This document shows positions 32,246 through 33,880 of a stretch of 33,880 nt of DNA, piece by piece; the stretch's first letter is position 1; every line of letters starts with the position of its first letter. The stretch is from assembly GCA_030524485.1 (NCBI GenBank), contig JAUNGR010000014.1, positions 1 to 33,880 on the forward strand, given 5' to 3'. A program made the translations under genes and the position numbers. The notes below the pieces were generated by a model. The model ran no database searches. It was not told where the DNA came from and saw nothing but the letters and a program-made list of their open reading frames with translations. This stretch comes from a bacterium (GTDB taxonomy: Bacteria; Bacillota; Clostridia; Lachnospirales; Lachnospiraceae).

Positions 32246-32851
32246 ATGCCCCAAGAAACGATGGAAAATCGAAAAGCAGATAAAAAAAAGTTGCTTACTT
32301 TATTTATTTCGACTCTGTATATCAGTGCCTTTACCTTCGGTGGTGGTTTTGTGATTATCACACTGATGAAAAAGAAATTTGCGGATGAGCTGCATTGGAT
32401 AGAGGAGGACGAGATGCTGGATTTGGCAGCCATCGCACAGTCTTCTCCGGGAGCCATCGCTGTCAATGCTGCCATTTTGGTCGGATATCGGGTGGCAGGT
32501 AGTGTGGGAATGCTCATTTCCATTCTGGGAACCATACTGCCGCCGATGGTGATTCTTTCTATCGTTTCTATCTTTTACACGGCTTTTCGGGAAAATTATG
32601 CGGTGGCTCTGCTGTTAGCCGGAATGCAGGCAGGAGTGGCAGCGGTGATTTTGGATGTGGTGTACACCTTGGGAAAAAATGTCTGGAAGGAAAAAAGTAT
32701 TCTGGCAGTCGCAATTATGCTGGGAGCTTTTGTTGCAGTCCGATTTTTGGGTATTAACATCATTTATATCATTTTGATAGCAGCCTTCATCGGAGCAGCA
32801 AAAACCATGATTCTTATGAGAAAGGAAAGAGGAGAGGGGAAACGGAAATGA
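32246..32851 (+). CDS. Chromate transporter ChrA-like half protein (first)
   Basis: This is a short-chain CHR-family membrane protein of 201 residues, corresponding to one half of a full-length chromate efflux protein. The family glycine motif is SAFTFGGGFVIIT near residue 27, followed by AAIAQSSPGAIAVNAAILVGY, the conserved Pro-Gly region. About five or six hydrophobic segments follow. GGATAGGAGA lies 6-8 bases before the ATG. It overlaps the second half gene by 4 bases (ATGA), so the two are translationally coupled and probably form a heterodimer. The natural substrate in gut Clostridia need not be chromate. Confidence 0.88.
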   Translation: MPQETMENRKADKKKLLTLFISTLYISAFTFGGGFVIITLMKKKFADELHWIEEDEMLDLAAIAQSSPGAIAVNAAILVGYRVAGSVGMLISILGTILPPMVILSIVSIFYTAFRENYAVALLLAGMQAGVAAVILDVVYTLGKNVWKEKSILAVAIMLGAFVAVRFLGINIIYIILIAAFIGAAKTMILMRKERGEGKRK

Positions 32852-33438
32852 GTGCAGGAATTTTATGGCAGCTGTTTGTGAGTTTTTTGCAGATTGGTTT
32901 GTTTAGTATAGGTGGAGGCTATGCTGCCATGCCGCTGATTCAGAGTCAGGTTGTGGAGTTGCATGGTTGGCTGACTTTGGAGGAATTCACGGATTTGGTC
33001 ACGATTGCGGAGATGACACCAGGTCCCATAGCTGTGAACTCTGCTACCTTTGTGGGGACACAGATTGCTGGAGTGGAAGGAGCGGTGCTTGCCACCTTTG
33101 GCTGTATTCTCCCCTCTTGCATTATTGTATCTATTTTGGCACGACTGTACTATAAATACAAAGGACTTTCCCTAATGCAGGGAATTCTCGCCTCCTTGCG
33201 GCCAGCCGTTGTGGCCATGATAGCCTCTGCAGGGCTTACGATTTTGATTATGGTGCTTTGGGGAGAGTCGGGATTTCAGACGGAACTATCTCAACTAAAT
33301 GTTTTGGGAGCCGTGATTTTTCTGGGAGCTTTGCTGCTGCTTAGAAAATATAAGTGCAATCCCATTTTGGTTATGGTATTGGCGGGAGTGGTCAATCTTG
33401 TCGTGAATGTTGCCATGAAGGGGATGTCTCTGCTGTGA
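32848..33438 (+). CDS. Chromate transporter ChrA-like half protein (second)
   Basis: This is the partner short-chain CHR protein, 196 residues. It shows QIGLFSIGGGYAAMPLI near residue 16 and TIAEMTPGPIAVNSATFVGT near residue 51, aligned with the equivalent motifs of the first gene, so the pair looks like an old duplication with opposite membrane orientation. Five to six hydrophobic segments are seen. The start ATG is shared with the end of the upstream gene in an ATGA overlap, and GGAGAGGGG lies just before. The pair is probably controlled by the divergent LysR regulator. Transport direction and substrate are inferred from the family only. Confidence 0.88.
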   Translation: MSAGILWQLFVSFLQIGLFSIGGGYAAMPLIQSQVVELHGWLTLEEFTDLVTIAEMTPGPIAVNSATFVGTQIAGVEGAVLATFGCILPSCIIVSILARLYYKYKGLSLMQGILASLRPAVVAMIASAGLTILIMVLWGESGFQTELSQLNVLGAVIFLGALLLLRKYKCNPILVMVLAGVVNLVVNVAMKGMSLL

Positions 33439-33461
33439 GGGAGAAAAATCGAAACTGCTAC

Positions 33462-33491
33462 TTGACACAGAAAAAACGTTCATGCTATACT
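33462..33491 (+). promoter_or_regulatory. Strong sigma-A promoter upstream of tRNA-Leu region
   Basis: A consensus TTGACA (33462-33467), an 18-base spacer and TATACT (33486-33491) with TG in the extended position. It reads into the structured region and then tRNA-Leu, which ends at a terminator, so all may form one transcript. Confidence 0.85.
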
Positions 33492-33496
33492 GTTGC

Positions 33497-33690
33497 AGGG
33501 AGATTGGCTGCACTTCCTTATCGAGAGATAGAAATTTACCGATAATGTAGTTATAGAGCTGCTTGGTAATGAAAGTCCTTACTCAGATAGATTTATACTT
33601 GTATTCCAAAGTCTGAAAATGATGTACGATTACAAGCTACGCTTGGTAGTAAGAACCCCACGGGTTTGTCCGTGGGAGTAGTCATAAACG
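33497..33690 (+). ncRNA. Possible orphan omega-RNA-like / IS200-IS605 right-end sequence
   Basis: The 222 bases between promoter and tRNA hold no protein frame of note. The end, TTGGTAGTAAGAACCCC then a CCCACGG / CCGTGGG hairpin (stem at 33657-33663 and 33670-33676) and GAGTAGTCAT, closely recalls the right ends of clostridial IS200/IS605 elements, where the same sequence forms the scaffold of the TnpB guide RNA. Smaller stems are possible upstream (GTAA with TTAC near 33570-33586). No tnpA, tnpB or iscB coding sequence is visible. It could be an element relic, a stand-alone structured RNA, or simply a tRNA leader. The resemblance is from memory and boundaries are approximate. Confidence 0.4.
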
Positions 33691-33713
33691 TATTATGTAT
33701 CATTCATAGGCGA

Positions 33714-33793
<80 letters not shown>

Positions 33794-33799
33794 TATAAG

Positions 33800-33845
33800 A
33801 AAACCCTTGTAAATACTGAAAAGTCCAGTGTTTATAAGGGTTTTT
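33800..33845 (+). terminator. Intrinsic terminator after tRNA-Leu
   Basis: A 19-bp stem with two G-U pairs joins 33800-33818 (starting AAAACCCTTG) to 33826-33844, with a 7-base loop and a closing TTTTT. Nothing else was seen from 33846 to the window end. Confidence 0.9.
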
Positions 33846-33880
33846 CCATGTTTTACGAAAACAATTAGGACATGAGAAAG

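Overview
The window reads as a chromosomal segment of a Clostridia-class Firmicute, most likely a Lachnospiraceae-like endospore former. The reasons are a recognisable spoIIM gene, purine-rich Shine-Dalgarno sites before most genes, sigma-A-type promoters, U-tract terminators, and an Rrf2/NifS/NifU set. This placement is inferred from gene content; no rRNA is present.

Bases 1-3600 are visibly more AT-rich and look acquired. They hold the 3' end of a sensor kinase, an ABC ATPase and a BceB-type permease that has lost its last membrane helices. A broken sigma-like ORF and a membrane-protein fragment follow, typical of cargo from a Tn916-like conjugative element that has decayed. A terminator closes this scar, followed by a low-molecular-weight protein phosphatase.

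Bases 4375-12396 hold the most interesting block, a tight five-gene operon: SWIM zinc finger protein, an unrecognised 584-residue protein, a MoxR-type AAA+ ATPase, a DUF5682-type protein and a vWA protein with an intact MIDAS. It resembles the E. coli yehLMPQ set and the actinobacterial SWIM/DUF5691/MoxR/DUF5682/vWA clusters. The MoxR-vWA-partner logic suggests an ATP-driven remodelling machine, possibly stress- or conflict-related. Its function is not established. An SDR reductase follows 18 bases later.

Bases 13147-22600 are core metabolism: a 55-bp tandem repeat, thioredoxin reductase behind a perfect 14-bp inverted repeat, a secreted SH3/NlpC-P60 hydrolase, proC, an iscR-nifS-nifU iron-sulfur operon with a palindromic operator over its -35 box, a Nudix hydrolase, spoIIM, xerD, and on the minus strand DAHP synthase.

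Bases 22600-33880 carry a DUF4358-like lipoprotein, mntP (minus), a MocR-type aspartate aminotransferase, gtrA plus a YfhO-type membrane protein, an SUV3-like helicase, and a LysR regulator diverging from a split chromate-transporter pair across a dyad-rich promoter. The end has a strong promoter, an IS200/IS605-end-like (omega-RNA-like) hairpin region, tRNA-Leu(TAG) and a terminator. No CRISPR array, rRNA or intact transposase was seen.
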